Shown: positions 1 through 11,478, numbered from the stretch's first letter. The stretch is 64,000 nt of DNA from Chaetoderma sp. LZ-2023a (GCA_034401795.1 CM067363.1:24331929-24395928); one strand, 5' to 3'. Notes: generated by a model not told the origin, from the letters alone. Made by a program: numbers and translations.

Positions 1-340
1 GAACACGTCATCCTATAGCCTTCGGAGGGGGGATATTAAACAGTAGCAATCAAATGCTTCCTATCTTTGGCGTATCAAGCAATTACTTATATAAACATTC
101 GCGTGTGTCGATTATGACTGGGAGGTATATCAATTAGTCAGGATGTTAGTAACCTGGTAATTTTATTGGCGGAAGTTGACTGAGCTCATTTATGAAGTTT
201 CGTGCGGTATCAGGGAATTAGTTCGAAAGAAACTTATAAACATCAAAAGCGTGCAAGTACGGTACTCATTACCGGCGCGGAGTGAGAGGGCGAGGACCGT
301 ACAATAGGACGGTGGCGTGTACTATGCATAATGTACTCTT
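1..340. other. No recognisable feature
   Basis: I see no ORF with family resemblance, hairpin or simple repeat here, and no second copy of this stretch elsewhere in the window. Confidence 0.5.
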
Positions 341-545
341 CAAATTTATTTATCTGGTAACCCTCAGGGCATAACATCTTATATAATGATAACCTACATT
401 GATGATTAGATGAATCGATAATTTTCTAAACGCAACTTCTATGTTTTATCAACATGACCTGAATTTAAACAAAAAGATAGCGACGTGCCGGGTAGCAATT
501 TTATTGAATTGATCTAATGTATTTATTGCGTGCCTGGCTTGTCAC
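341..545 (+). repeat. Block G copy 1
   Basis: Short dispersed segment recognised by the order TATTTATCTGGTA, a CTTATATAATGAT step, GAATCGATAATTTTCTAAA and a GAACAAA..GATA stretch. Nine copies are seen, starting near 341, 5185, 16425, 18370, 25800, 45340, 45960, 48700 and 49180. No ORF is conserved between copies, and no terminal repeats were found. Confidence 0.6.
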
Positions 546-980
546 ATCTCATGCACAGACATTGCCTAACGAGTGCGGCGATGTAATTGCTAATTGCTGA
601 GCAATATGCATGGCTGAATGACGCACATGTTCAGAGCTAGATGTGACCGCGCTGTTGAATTACCACTTGCTATGGTGTGCTGGATTCCTCGTGAAATGTC
701 GAAATATTGTTTTAGAAATCAAGCATATATAAGAGTTCATTAAAGTATGTGTCATATTATTGTTTTCCTCGTTACTGAGCAGATCAGACTTAACACAGTC
801 GCTACTATCTACCCATCCTGCATGTGCATATGGATGGCTCCGATTGGTTACGCACATATCTGATATCATAACCAACTAGGTAACTTGTGGAATGGCGTAA
901 AATTTAAATTGCCATACCCCCCCCCCCCCAGTCATGGCAATCAAAAAGGCTCTCCCACTAGTATGTGATTGATTGCCTTT
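546..980 (+). repeat. Unit spacer between G and F
   Basis: Aligns with 18.55-18.96 kb, sharing the GTCATATTATTGTTT and GAGCAGATCAGA words. It ends in a poly-C run at 917-929. The small minus-strand ORF here is not preserved in the paralog. Confidence 0.5.
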
Positions 981-989
981 GATGGATCT

Positions 990-1072
990 ACAATTTAATG
1001 AACATTCTTAAACTAATTGGCCACTGACAAAAACAACCCTCATTCAAATTAGTTTCAAAATATTCAACAGAT
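990..1072. repeat. A-like hairpin, F subtype
   Basis: Imperfect inverted repeat whose right arm is the AGTTTCAAAATATTCAACA word of family A, but with a different loop (CCACTGACAAAAACAACC). The same subtype opens block F at 18960, 36690 and 57430. Confidence 0.6.
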
Positions 1073-1162
1073 TACCTGCATAGATACCTTGATAGATAGT
1101 CTCTAATAATTCAGTTTCAAGGATACAAACACGCATAAACACGCATAGAGGTGCGCTTAACT

Positions 1163-1260
1163 TAGTTAGAAATGGGCCGGCATAGCTAGAAGTGGGCGGG
1201 GCATAGCTAGAAATGGGCGGGCATTGCTAGAAATAGGCGGGGCATAGCTAGAAACGGGCC
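1163..1260 (+). repeat. 22-bp minisatellite, about 4 copies
   Basis: Four imperfect tandem copies of GGGCATAGCTAGAAATGGGC. The monomer is the family-A left-end motif (reverse strand), so this is a local amplification of part of an element. F copies at 18.96 and 36.7 kb have only one or two such motifs. Confidence 0.7.
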
Positions 1261-1367
1261 CTGTTATTGAAACTAATGAGGCATACCTATGTTGCTGTCG
1301 ATAAAGACAATAGCCTAATGGACGTATTAAACCAGTTAGTACTCATATCCGCGCAGTGGTCTTGCAA

Positions 1368-1497
1368 ATGTCCATTTGCAGACCAAGAGAATGCAATTTT
1401 TGAAAATTTCACCACGGAAATGGCTGACGCGATAACCGAGCCTGTCATTCCAATGGCCAATTTTCAAAGATATTCTCTTCTCCTACAAATGGACATT
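1368..1497. repeat. Family-B hairpin B1
   Basis: Long inverted repeat. Outer arms are TCCATTTGCAGACCAAGAGAA and its reverse complement near TTCTC..CAAATGGACATT. The inner arms are the ATGACTGGCTCG type around a GATAACCGAG loop, here with several mismatches. About 60-bp arms in the best copies. Confidence 0.65.
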
Positions 1498-1569
1498 CAA
1501 CAAGCAAATATTTAGATTTTCTTGACCAAAATTGACCAACATTGATCGTTTATGGACAAGATCTGTTAA

Positions 1570-2540
1570 GAAACTAACATATATTGCTCAATGAATGTTG
1601 GTTTTCAGAGGAATTAAAAAAAAGGTTAACACTGAAATGACTGGCTCAGTTATTGAGCCAGTAATTTCAATGATACATTCAAAAAATTGTATTCTCTTGG
1701 TCTGCAAATGTGCATTTTCACATTTAAGGGTTAGCAGAAGAGCAGATTGGAGCAGACACACGTTCCATTTATACTCTGCCTGTAGACCTCATTCGTGCAA
1801 GGCCCCATTCGCAGCCATAGCTGAATGATACTCGGTGTGTGATTATGCTAGAATTGTTTAACATTCTGCTTATTTACCATACACATGAATATACATGTGC
1901 CGCATAATTAGAAACACTTTTGCCAATTGTATTAGCAATGTGTGAACTACGTTTCTCAGATAATTGAATATTTTCATCATTCAGAAATCAAATGACACCG
2001 GTTCATTTTCTTCTCATCCGCGTGTCTTTAGGGAATGACTCGCCAGTTCAGTTTCTACAAGTGTATCATTCCATAAACCAATTACACGTTCATTGTCTGC
2101 CTGACAATTATATATAGCAATAAAACATCCTCCATTCTCTTTGTTTGATTGGAAAGAATCCATGGAATACAGCTGAGTACACAGACCATAACTCCAACCC
2201 ACCTTGTAACAACTTTGAGGGACAAACACTCCCCTTCATCGATCCTCAGTAACGTCCATTTGCAGCCAAGAGAAACATTCACAACTGAAATGACTAGAGC
2301 AAAGTCAGTCATTCCAGTCATAACATGCCAAAGATAACCTTCACCCGGCCTTCAAATTCACTCTGGGTAAGCAAAAATAGCTTAGCCGTTACCCAATTGA
2401 CGGTTAATCCCACCAATAAAACTGCTACAGTGGTATTGGGGAAGGCCAATTTGCAGGACACGGAGGGCTATTTTCGTGTTTGCATGTCAGCACAAACGGG
2501 GTTAATTACATTAGTATGTTATGTGGATTCAATCACATGC
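1570..2540 (+). repeat. Block F, first part
   Basis: Collinear with 19.36-19.83 kb and 36.97-37.7 kb (shared words AGAGCAGATTGGAGC, TTAGCAGCCATAGCTGAA, TTGTCTGCCTGACA). It contains two further decayed family-B hairpins near 1630-1680 and 2251-2335. No ORF survives across copies, so the ORFs of about 70-80 codons here are not treated as genes. Confidence 0.6.
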
Positions 2541-3133
2541 TAAAGCAATGCTCATGTTAGATTGCCATTTTGCCACCACTGTGCCTTTGTCAAATTTCAC
2601 TATGTGATTGGATTGTAATATGGCATTAGACTACAAGGCTTCGCTAATCGAAAATGATATTATTTTTGAAATCAGATCACCTGTTTAATAGATGACTATT
2701 ACTTCGAATTATCTTTAAATTGTTTACGGATTATATCTGGAAGCAGACTGCCTTAAAGCGAACGAGAGCTGTGATTATAATCGATCCAACATGGGTGCAC
2801 AATCTTGCCCAATATGACATTTTTGTCCGCAGAAGCACGCTATATCAATAGTTTCGAGGATACCATTCATTCGTGTCAAATTAAAATAATTGTCCTGCCG
2901 GCATGTTTCACATAGTTTATGACTGCACTGGTGCGTGACACTAATACGCACACAGTGTACCGTGCCCTGCTCATTGATTATTTTCAAAGATGCTCTTGGT
3001 GCGTTTCTAGCACCAGCTGTAAAACAAAAAGCTGCTCATTCTAACCCTGTTATGAATAGATATTTCACGATATAGTTGTGAAACAGTCACAGATAATAAT
3101 GTGGCATCCGTGTAACCGTGGATACGTATGTGT
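2541..3133. other. No recognisable feature
   Basis: I see no coding signature, hairpin or paralogous copy within the window. Confidence 0.4.
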
Positions 3134-3136
3134 AAT

Positions 3137-3547
3137 GAACCTTGCCACATTTAACTATGCCCGTCAATCTCTGTCTATGCTCCACCCACACCACGTCTAT
3201 GTTGGGATCGATCGATCTCTGAACTCCCTGACCATTAATTTCCAGAAAACTGTACATGTAAGCTGTCGAATATTTTGAAACTATATTGACTGGGCGCTGT
3301 CGCTGACTATGGCACCAACAGCGTCCCGTCAAATTAGTTTCAAAATATTCAACAGCGTGCTTATTAAATAGTAGATACATATAATTCATATAGCGTGTTG
3401 GGCTATTACGAGTTCAAGACGGGCTAAATAGAATCATTTATGACGTACTGATTATGACGGCATCGGTCATGTCGCTTAATTGATTATAAACACGCCGCTT
3501 AACTGATTATGACGTCATATGATCGATGGATACACTTGGAAATGTCC
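3137..3547 (+). mobile_element. Family-A hairpin element A1
   Basis: Left end GAACCTTGCC, right end GGAAATGTCC. The left half holds GCTCCACCCACACCACG and TGGGATCGATCGATC. The central hairpin is at 3264-3354, followed by CGTCAT/GACGTCAT octamers. Flanking trinucleotides are AAT on the left but ATT on the right, so a clean target duplication is not shown for this copy. Confidence 0.75.
3264..3354. repeat. Central palindrome of A1
   Basis: About 43-bp arms running from TGTCGAATATTTTGAAA to TTTCAAAATATTCAACA. The arms have a few mismatches near the loop. Confidence 0.8.
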
Positions 3548-4048
3548 ATTACAACGACAGCATTTCGGTTGGGTGTAGTCAACATTCACGTACCATGAAG
3601 ACCAGGGTTGGGTTTTGGACTGTCCACACTAATTTTGAACAGACTTTGTCCAAAACCTGTCTAAAACCTGTCTTAAAGGGTTTAAACCAGTCCAAAACTG
3701 TCCTAAACTGTCCTAAACTAATTTCAGCATATTTGCATATGTAGCGTAGAGTAATTTCAGCGGTGAAAGGGTTAGCTGTCCTTGGATTAGTTAACTATAA
3801 TAGCAATTAAAGGCTCATTCACTTGTATGTGTTACAACATAACATCTACTGAAGTGACTGCTGGTCATGCAGGTTATCTGAACTTAGATCTGATTCCCCA
3901 CACAGAGCCTATTGTTAATACCTCCAGCCATCTTCCACACTCAAAGGCATAGACATCATAGTTGAATAATTACAGCCTGTAGTTAACTCTTTCAATAATA
4001 ATGAATGACCAGAAATGGCAAATTCCTTACAAGTTAACAGATTTTCTT

Positions 4049-4137
4049 TTGAATATTTAGACAGTAATTTGCCTGGAAGCTGTTGCTGCCTGAGGCAGCA
4101 ACAGCTTCTAGTCAAGTTATTTTCTAAATATTCAACA
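4049..4137. repeat. A-type palindrome inside the hAT relic
   Basis: Near-perfect hairpin with the GCTGTTGCTGCC tip and GAATATTT..AAATATTCAACA ends of family A. The rest of family A is not recognisable around it, apart from weak similarity at the right flank. Confidence 0.75.
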
Positions 4138-4146
4138 GTTTTCCTA

Positions 4147-4419
4147 TTATACAATCTGACTGAAAGTAGTTGCTATCTTATTAAAGGATTTTACTGCAGT
4201 TACATGCTCTAAGATGATGGGTTCTGGAATCTGTGTCTCATGCTTCTGATAGTGGGCTTTCATTCTTGCTACTTTATTTACAAGTTTGTAATCACATTCT
4301 GTACACTTAGCAAATGATTTTCCATTACTCTGAACTTCTAAGAAATGCTTCCAAATTGGATCCTTAGGCCTACCATCCCTTAAAATACATCTTTGATCAA
4401 ATATTTCAAATAACATCAA
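4147..4419 (-). pseudogene. BED zinc-finger exon of an hAT transposase
   Basis: A 90-residue ORF carrying a BED-type zinc finger, the DNA-binding domain at the N-terminus of many hAT transposases and of host genes domesticated from them. Visible features are GRPKDPIWKHF near residues 16-26 with the conserved Trp at 23, then C39-x2-C42, and VARMKAH..KH ending in H56 and H60 (a C2H2 ligand set). The ORF lies inside hAT-type termini with an 8-bp target duplication, so it is transposon-derived. The catalytic RNase-H-like core and the hATC dimerisation domain are absent. The methionine at 4419 may be internal to an exon, since no good start context was seen. The frame ends just before the inserted palindrome. 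Confidence 0.8.
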
Positions 4420-5184
4420 AAGTTTATATTATACTGAGAGAACATCCAGACAGGAACTAACTGATTTCTAATAGAAAGTGGAGTAGAATTATATAGTGAT
4501 GAAATAAACTGATACTTGTATTAATTGTCAGACTAGAGGTTAGTCACTGTATGCTAGTTGTGTAAACATATATCAGAGGAATATTGTAGTATAAACATAG
4601 CCATGATAGCTATCAAAAAGCAATGAGAAAACTTAACTAGCAGGGCTAAGTCAGCTAATAGTAGTAAAAACATCTTAACAGACTTACTGTCACTTACAAG
4701 TATGAGCTGTGATCTTATGATCAGTGTATATATGTGTTGGCAATTTTAAAGGTGGTAGACAGGCACTTAATGTTTAGACAAATACATGCACTATCAGTAG
4801 ATTCAGTTGTATGTCTTCCAGGTTTTAATCCTTGAATCGCAGTCTAGTCTCAATTATAAGGAAAATACCCTGCTGAATATTTTTGAAACTAATTTGACTG
4901 GTAGTAACAGGTTTTAATCAACTTAAAATATAATTTAAGCTTATGGAGAAATATTTTTGACCAGGATTTTAGGTTTTGGACAGTTTTGGACACTTTTCAG
5001 GTGTCCAAAACCGATTTTGAGCGGACGGTTTAAACCTGGTTTAAACTGTGGTTTAAACCACTAGTGTCCAAAACTTACCAACCCTGATGAAGACTGCGCA
5101 CATTACACAAATGGGTTGAAATAGCGGTCATTCAGAGAAAGCAATAGACATGCTTACAATAAGCAAAAATGCGCTTTGCCAATA

Positions 5185-5352
5185 TCCACTAATTTATTTA
5201 TCTGGTATGCCGCGGGGTGTTGTATCTTACATAATGCTAAGCAAGGACGAATCAATGATTTTCTAAATGCTAGCACCATGTTATGCCAACATTACTTGAC
5301 TTTGAACAAAACGATAGAGACGTGCCTGCCAGTCATTTGGGTCAATTGATCT
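5185..5352 (+). repeat. Block G copy 2
   Basis: G copy immediately left of element A2. Its continuation resumes right of A2 (CTTTATTGCG..TTGCCACCTC), matching uninterrupted copies at 500-550 and 18.53 kb. Confidence 0.6.
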
Positions 5353-5356
5353 AATT

Positions 5357-5749
5357 CATCTTTTCAGTTTATCCACCAATCATCTGACGTGATATGACGT
5401 CATAATTAACTGAGTGGCGTGTATGATGGCGTCCTAATCTTTGCGTCATGACTAATTCTAGTCCGTCGTCAACGCTTAATAGTCCGACACATTGTACGAA
5501 TTGTATGTTTTGCTATTTAAAAAAACAGTCTGTCGAATATTTTGAAAGTAATTTGACTGGGCGTTTTTGCTGCCTTAGGCAGCAACAACACTCACTCAAA
5601 TTAACTTCAAAATATGCAACATCTCGCATGTATAGTATTATGGAAACTAATAGGCAGTGAGTTCAGAGATCGTTCGACCTAAACATGGATGTGATGTTGG
5701 TGGAGCTTAGATTTCGATGGGTGAAGAATAGCTAAAAGTGGAATAGTCA
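5357..5749 (-). mobile_element. Family-A hairpin element A2
   Basis: 393 bp in reverse orientation, from CATCTTTTCAG to GGAATAGTCA, flanked by ATT at 5354-5356 and 5750-5752. Paralogous block-G copies near 517-523 and 18.53 kb have a single ATT and no insert, so this is a filled site. The central palindrome is at 5531-5621. Confidence 0.85.
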
Positions 5750-5752
5750 ATT

Positions 5753-6525
5753 TCTTTATTGCGATCGCTGGTTTGCCACCTCATATAGAGACACATTGCA
5801 TAATGGGGGCGGCTGGGTGCCTCTGCATTGCTGCTGACTATTCGTGACATACTGATAAAAATGTTCATATCTAGATGTGGCCAGATTGGCTTAGCTTGTG
5901 TCTCCTTGTGGAAAACCAACGTCTTTTTTCAGATCAAGTCAATATAATAATTTCTTACATATGACCTCGTACTATCGTTTTCTTCCTTAATGGGAATATT
6001 GTAAACAGGAGATAGCATGTCAAGACATCACTATATTATTATATGATTAAGAGTAGCCCATGCATGCACCATTGCCATCGTACAGTTGTGTTGTAAAATT
6101 GTTTATATCCATGTAATATTTTATCATTTTACCAATTTATCATTTAAACAACTGAAATTACTCTGGATCACGGCCCTTTACTAACCAGATATAGCAAGAT
6201 ATTAACTAGATAGAATACATTTACCAGATGTACATATGCAGATAATTGCATTAATATTACAAAATAGACGCACAATTTTACCATCATTGTCCAGTTGTTG
6301 AGGTAGCCACGGCCACCATTGAACACCAAGTGTTGGTGTGAGCAGCCAGATCACAAAATGAGGAAATATTAATATCAATATCTAATTAAAACCGTATTAA
6401 AATAACGCAAATGTCAGACTAATTTCAGATACCAATAGGTATGTATTAAGAAACCACATTTACTTCACTTTTTAGTGATTTGCAGGGGCCAAGGTAAACC
6501 AGTTTGGTCCATATCCAGAATAGAT
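5753..6525. other. Block-G continuation, then unassigned
   Basis: The first 150 bases continue block G (compare 555-700). The rest is AT-rich with no feature I can support. Confidence 0.4.
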
Positions 6526-6528
6526 AAT

Positions 6529-6711
6529 GGACCGTTCGAGTTTTAACTATGCCCGCACATCTCAATCTAAGCTACACCCACACCACGCTCCTGTTGGAAT
6601 CGATCGATCTCTAAGCTCCCTGGCTATCCATTTTCAGAAACGTATACAGGTAAGCCTTGCAAATTTTGAAACTAATTTGACTGGGCGATGCTGCTGCCTC
6701 TTCAATTAGTG
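6529..6711 (+). mobile_element. Family-A element A3, left half
   Basis: Starts GGACCGTTCG after AAT (6526-6528) and runs through the GATCGATCGATCTC motif into the first hairpin arm. It stops within the hairpin; the right half is missing. Confidence 0.75.
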
Positions 6712-7129
6712 TCTGATGCAAATGATAGTGACAGGATATAAATCGAGTAACGACACATATAGTTGCGGTCTCTAATGTGTTGCCATGCCCTATCAAATTT
6801 AATACACACATTTAACAATTTTTTCAGTATGCAACTTCAAGGAGTTTGAGATGGTATTTATCCAACATTATTTAAATGGAAATATAGTATCTCTTATTTC
6901 AAATCAATTATCATACTGTTTTACTATATTCGTAATCGCTGTGACATTTAATCCTGTTTGTTCGAATCGACCTAAATGTGTAAAATGTCAGGTGTGAAGC
7001 TCATTCATAATATATCCATTACAATCCAGCAGCTGCCCATTAACATGTATTGATGTATTTAATGTTACAACATTTTCAACGTAATAAACTAATCCTACAA
7101 CTAACGGTGTTATGTAATCGTAACCAGGA
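6712..7129. other. No recognisable feature
   Basis: AT-rich sequence without paralogs I can identify in this window. Confidence 0.4.
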
Positions 7130-7864
7130 AACAGCAAGTGTTGTGATACACTTCACGCGAACTATGTCAGTACGATGCTAATCTACATACTACTACCGCA
7201 GCGTAGCTCAGAAATACTGTAATATGTGCAAACCATAAACAGAAACATGTTAGTTAGAACAATATTTAGCACAAGGTAAGAAATATGCTGCTAAATATAT
7301 TGAGCATATACGGATTGGAAGGCAATGTTTTCCAATCTAACTTTCTTCAAAATGTGTAACAGTAAATTTTATTTTGTTTTGGAAGCACGTTTCAAGTTAT
7401 TTCTTAGTTTTCCTATAACTGGACATACAATGGCGTGTGCTGGTCTGACCGACAGTTATGCAATGCACTATAAGATAAGCTCACGATGTGACAGCTGTTG
7501 TTGTGTGGGTGTGGTGATAGTGTTGGTAGTATTGCTAAGCGTGTTGTGATTGTTACAGGGAATGGCAGCACGGTTGCGGAATATACGGACAATCTAATCC
7601 AATGCAGCTAAATAGTGATTATGATGGAGATGGCTAGGGTAGGATGGATAGATGATGATATGATAGTGAATACGGCAATGTAATAAACTTACCATTGCTC
7701 GCGACAATGCAATCCAATACAACCAAGTTGTTCACGTCGAACACGTTTGTATAGATATCCAGTGCTATGTTAACATATTTAGGTTACTATTGCGCGCTAC
7801 GTATTACAATCCATTCCAGAATAAATCAAAACACGGGATTCTGAAAAAAGAAACACAATTATTA

Positions 7865-7930
<66 letters not shown>

Positions 7931-8520
7931 CAATATGGCTTTCTCATAATGAGACGTACTGTTAGCTTAGTGGCTACTCTAGGTATTTTCTCTGGAATGT
8001 TTTTTAATGCATACAGCAGAAAATATCCTCTTTCAATACATCACACCGCTAGTTCACTTAATCAATACAGCCAGGTTCCAAGATCTCTACTCTAGTCAGT
8101 GATCACGGATAGAATTTGGAGAAGTCAATCCATTGTTGACAGTCTTTGCACCGAGTGTGTTGAAAATACACATCACCATCGGCGTGGGGAATTATGCAGA
8201 TACAGATACATATATACATGGGTGAACTAATTGTAGAGAGTAAAAAACGTAATCACGCAAATGAATTGAAAGAGTTGATGCGGTAATAAATGCTGTAATT
8301 GTTCTCACTAATTACATTTCTAATTCCTATCAACATGGCACGAAAAATAATGAACCTAGCACAAACTCAACCAACTTCACGCTCTGTGATCTATGCATAC
8401 CATACTGTGTTAGTGGATAAATGCATCGGTTCTTGTTAACTGTGTCGTCATATTAATTTAATCGTCTAATTGATCGCTACATCAGATATAGCTGTGTTGT
8501 CCAGCTGAACTAGCAATTGC
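7130..8520 (+). repeat. Block F, second part
   Basis: Collinear with 19.83-22.34 kb and 37.74-39.15 kb (shared words ACATACTACTA, AAACAGAAACATGTTAGTTAG, TGGCTTTCTCATAATGAG, GATCACGGATA). It contains a family-C hairpin near 7290-7350 (GGATTGGAAGGCA facing TTTTCCAATC) and a trinucleotide array. Confidence 0.65.
7858..7930 (+). repeat. (TTA)n microsatellite
   Basis: Pure TTA array. The same position in units II and III begins with TTA/ATT and switches to long AGT runs. Confidence 0.9.
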
Positions 8521-8539
8521 GGCTCAGACGTGTACTTTT

Positions 8540-8675
8540 TCTCTCTCCATCCATCCATCTCTAACTTCTTCCAGCACCCCTTTTCCCAACGTGCCCGTAT
8601 CTCTTGCACACATACACACGCACTCTCCCCCCCCCCCCCCGCCACCTCCCCCCCCTCTCCTCCTCCCTCTCTATC
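8540..8675 (+). repeat. CT/poly-C low-complexity tract
   Basis: Pyrimidine-rich tract with a poly-C core. The paralogous position in unit II (22.36-22.84) is greatly expanded with CT and TA arrays. Confidence 0.8.
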
Positions 8676-8860
8676 CATTGATGAACAGCTCTATACAACT
8701 GATTGGTTTGTGTTAAAATGCATGGAGTTAGGAACTTCATATCGGCAAGCGATAATGGGGCATATAGTACGCTCCAGATACTAACTAAGATGATGAAATT
8801 AAGTGACCCAATCTATCGCTCATTCAATTACGTCACTAGTTACCAGGGGTCACAATCAAA

Positions 8861-9110
8861 ATGGCGCATAGCTCCGCCATGAAAATGAAGTCCGTCGTGA
8901 AGTGTAATAATTGCATGCATTCACTTAATTTGCAATTTAATAAGAATTATGTTGAATATTTTGAAAGTAATTTAACTGAGAACAGTCGTTGCCATAGCCA
9001 TAGGCAGCAACATCCACCAGTTAAATTGCTTTCAAAATCTTCAACAGCTTACCTATACTATTATCCTGAATTGGGATCCTAGGATTTCAGGATTTAAAGT
9101 ATATAAAACG
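8861..9110 (-). repeat. A-like hairpin, 8.9-kb subtype
   Basis: Palindrome at 8951-9048 with the TTGAATATTTTGAAAGTAATTT arm, GCCATAGCCATAGGC loop and CTTCAACAGCTTACCTAT flank. A closely related copy is at 23.18-23.40 kb. The distal CRE-like part of family A is not recognisable. Confidence 0.65.
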
Positions 9111-9930
9111 GTTCCAACGCACCTAATACGTGGGTTAATTTCTGCAGAAATGTGAGGGTTATATCTAGAAATGGATTGCCCAATAGTGAGTAAACATTGA
9201 ACATTGGGAAATGGCACATATACAACAATGGCCTGACCAGCATGTCCATAAACACAGCAAAATTGATCGGCTTATTTATAACTGTCTGGGGATGATATCA
9301 GCATTTATGGAAGCACCAGCTAGCGCAATGCCATGAGCCAATATTATATACTCGGAGCAAAACGAGTATATTGTCTACAAGCACGATGCATAACTAGTTC
9401 GTATTTCTTTACGCCCACAAGCACACGCATCTCGATATTATCCAACACTCTGTTAGCAATTAGCTGAGCATTTAATCATTTCAAAAGAGCAATACAGAAT
9501 GCGATTTTGCCTGGCTAGAGCTATATGCTTACCAATTAGATGACTTTTCCAATATCCATATGTTATTTTAAGATTCCAATAGTCCAGTATTAAGTATGTA
9601 TACCAAAGGTTAATAGAGTTTTAGATGAATACAATAGAAAACGCAACACATTGAACATGATAGGCTAAGATCATATCTAGATAGAACCGCAATCCAGTCT
9701 GCTATATTCCTAAAATATACCTAGGTAGAAGTCATAAATGCAATGACGCAATCAGTAAATCAATGTATAAATCCTTTATTTCGATCAATCATGTGCCGTC
9801 ATATTCAAATACGCAACTTGCAGGCCGATGTCACAATCACATATGCCATGCTTGATGCGAGTTAGTCTGCCATAGCCATGTACCCGTCCACCAAGTTGTA
9901 CGAATTGTATGTCTTTGCTATTTAATAAAG
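9111..9930 (+). repeat. Unit spacer shared with unit II
   Basis: Aligns throughout with 23.42-24.24 kb (CGCACCTAATACGTGGG, GGAAGCACCAGCT, TATCTAGATAGAAC). Reading frames are not conserved between the copies. Confidence 0.6.
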
Positions 9931-9931
9931 A

Positions 9932-10150
9932 TCTTGGTAACTATTTTGAAATTAATTTGACTGGGTTCTACTTCTGCCATGCAGCAGCAACAGCATCCCG
10001 TCAAATTGGTACCAACGTATCCAACAGCTTACGTATATAGTTGTCTGAAAATTGCGTTTCAGAAAGTGCAGGGATCAATTGACCCCAACACTATCAGCAC
10101 ATTGGTGGAGCTTAGCTATAGCTTGGCGGCGCATAGGTACAACTGGATTC
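9932..10150 (-). repeat. A-like hairpin plus left-end motif
   Basis: Degenerate hairpin with a CAGCAGCAACAGCA tip, then the reversed left-half sequence (GGTGGAGCTTAGCTATAG). Its unit II copy is split by a retroposon at 24.37 kb. Confidence 0.6.
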
Positions 10151-10329
10151 ATCGATTCTTTGTAATAAAAACGGATTCTACTTTTGGGATCGATTTATAA
10201 TAATGCCCCGCCCATTTCTAACTGAACTCCACAATTTATATTTGCACGTTGGAAACTATTCTAAATATCTCCCAGCATCCCAGAATCTAATGCTCAGAAT
10301 CTAAGGCTTATGGTAAACATGCATGTAGG

Positions 10330-10530
10330 TTGTCAACTATTTTGACTGTAATTTAACTGGGCGGTGTTGCTTCCTACTGCACAGGAGCTCCAAGTCAAAC
10401 TACTTTCAAAATATTCAACATAATATCTATTAAAGTGTAGATTCATTAAAGACATTAAATGCATGCAATTTCTTAATGAGGCGGTCGATTTCCGTGATGG
10501 AGCTACGTTAGTTTGATTATAACCTCAGCT
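10330..10530 (+). repeat. A-like hairpin, right half
   Basis: Degenerate palindrome (GTCAACTATTTTG...TTTCAAAATATTCAACA) followed by the right-half sequence up to AACCTCAGCTAAC. Unit III has the same piece at 40.18-40.35 kb. Confidence 0.6.
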
Positions 10531-10689
10531 AACATTTAGTCTATAATTTGTCTATGACGCCGTGTACGCAATCTATATTTCGGTCATGCCTCTGCTTAAT
10601 AGATCTCTTCATTTTCTATTCACAAATTGCTGGTTGTCTGTACGCCTTTTATGGCCAAATTGTGTCAACAAGTTCTAATTTTCTGATAG

Positions 10690-11130
10690 AAAATGTTCAT
10701 TTGCAGAAGAATATTTGTTTTTATTCTCGTAGTCTGCATTTGGACATTTCCCAAGAGCAATGCAGAGCTCTTTTCTTGGCGGCGTAGCTATTACCGAACA
10801 ACCACGATTCGTTTTACTGACCCACACTTAATGCACTATGATAAATCTGTCGTATTTAGTGACCAGCCATCATTTGCGACCACTATTCGATGTGGCACAG
10901 CACAGAGGATTAACACTATTTCCTTTCGCTTCACTTTCCTGAGAAAAGCCAGATAATTACTAACACAAGACTAGGAAACAAAGTGATCAGAGCACAAATA
11001 CATATTGTATTTTTTATGACATAGCTTCTTTAACAGAGCATAACTGACACAGTGAAATACACAACACGCTGTGCACTTGTGGACTGCGTTCATTGTGATA
11101 CTATCTAAAATATATGATATGCCGTAACAT
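10690..11130 (+). repeat. Unit segment shared with 25.5 kb
   Basis: Matches 25.50-25.80 kb (CACAGAGGATTAACACT, TTCCTGAGAAA, CACAGTGAAATAC) and partly 41.38-41.47 kb. Two overlapping ORFs of about 80 codons are not maintained in the paralogs. Confidence 0.6.
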
Positions 11131-11359
11131 GTATTCAATCTCGTTGAAACCAGTTAGTAAATGAGCAGCACGTTTCAAGAAAATTAGAAATTTGCAGACT
11201 AAGAGAATACTACGGGTTTTTTTAATTTACCAACGACATTTACCAAAATCGTATTCTACTGTTCTGCAAATGGACATCAAGACCTCTGCAGATGCCAATT
11301 TTGGCCGGCTTTGCCATTACAGGGGCATTGATCAAGAAGATTTAAGTTTTTGCTTAGCC

Positions 11360-11478
11360 AGTGTCAATTTGTAGGCCCAGGAAAGACCATTTTTAGAAAC
11401 TTATCACTGGGATAACTGGCTCTCTCACAGAGCCAGCCATTCTGGTAATAAACCTCATGCCTTGCCAATGGGCATTGC
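11360..11478. repeat. Family-B hairpin B11
   Basis: Stem around TAACTGGCTCTCTCACAGAGCCAG, with outer arms AATTTGTAGGCCCAGG and GCCTTGCCAATGGGCATT. The inner stem is good and the outer arms are decayed. Confidence 0.65.

Larger units (their letters stand above)
3603..5086 (-). mobile_element. Deleted hAT DNA transposon
   Basis: Termini are CAGGGTTGG on the left and CCAACCCTG on the right, the classic hAT form. Both ends are flanked by the same 8-bp sequence ATGAAGAC (3595-3602 and 5087-5094), the target duplication length of hAT elements. Subterminal DNA on both sides repeats GTCCAAAAC and GTTTAAACC motifs in both orientations, as expected for transposase binding sites. At 1,484 bp it is too short for a full transposase; only a BED-finger exon remains, so it is a non-autonomous deletion derivative. 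A family-A-like palindrome sits inside at 4049-4137, with half a copy near 4872-4902. Confidence 0.9.

Noticed and set aside
1163-1260. Possible CRISPR-like repeat array
   Set aside because: Monomers are directly tandem without unique spacers, and the context is eukaryotic.
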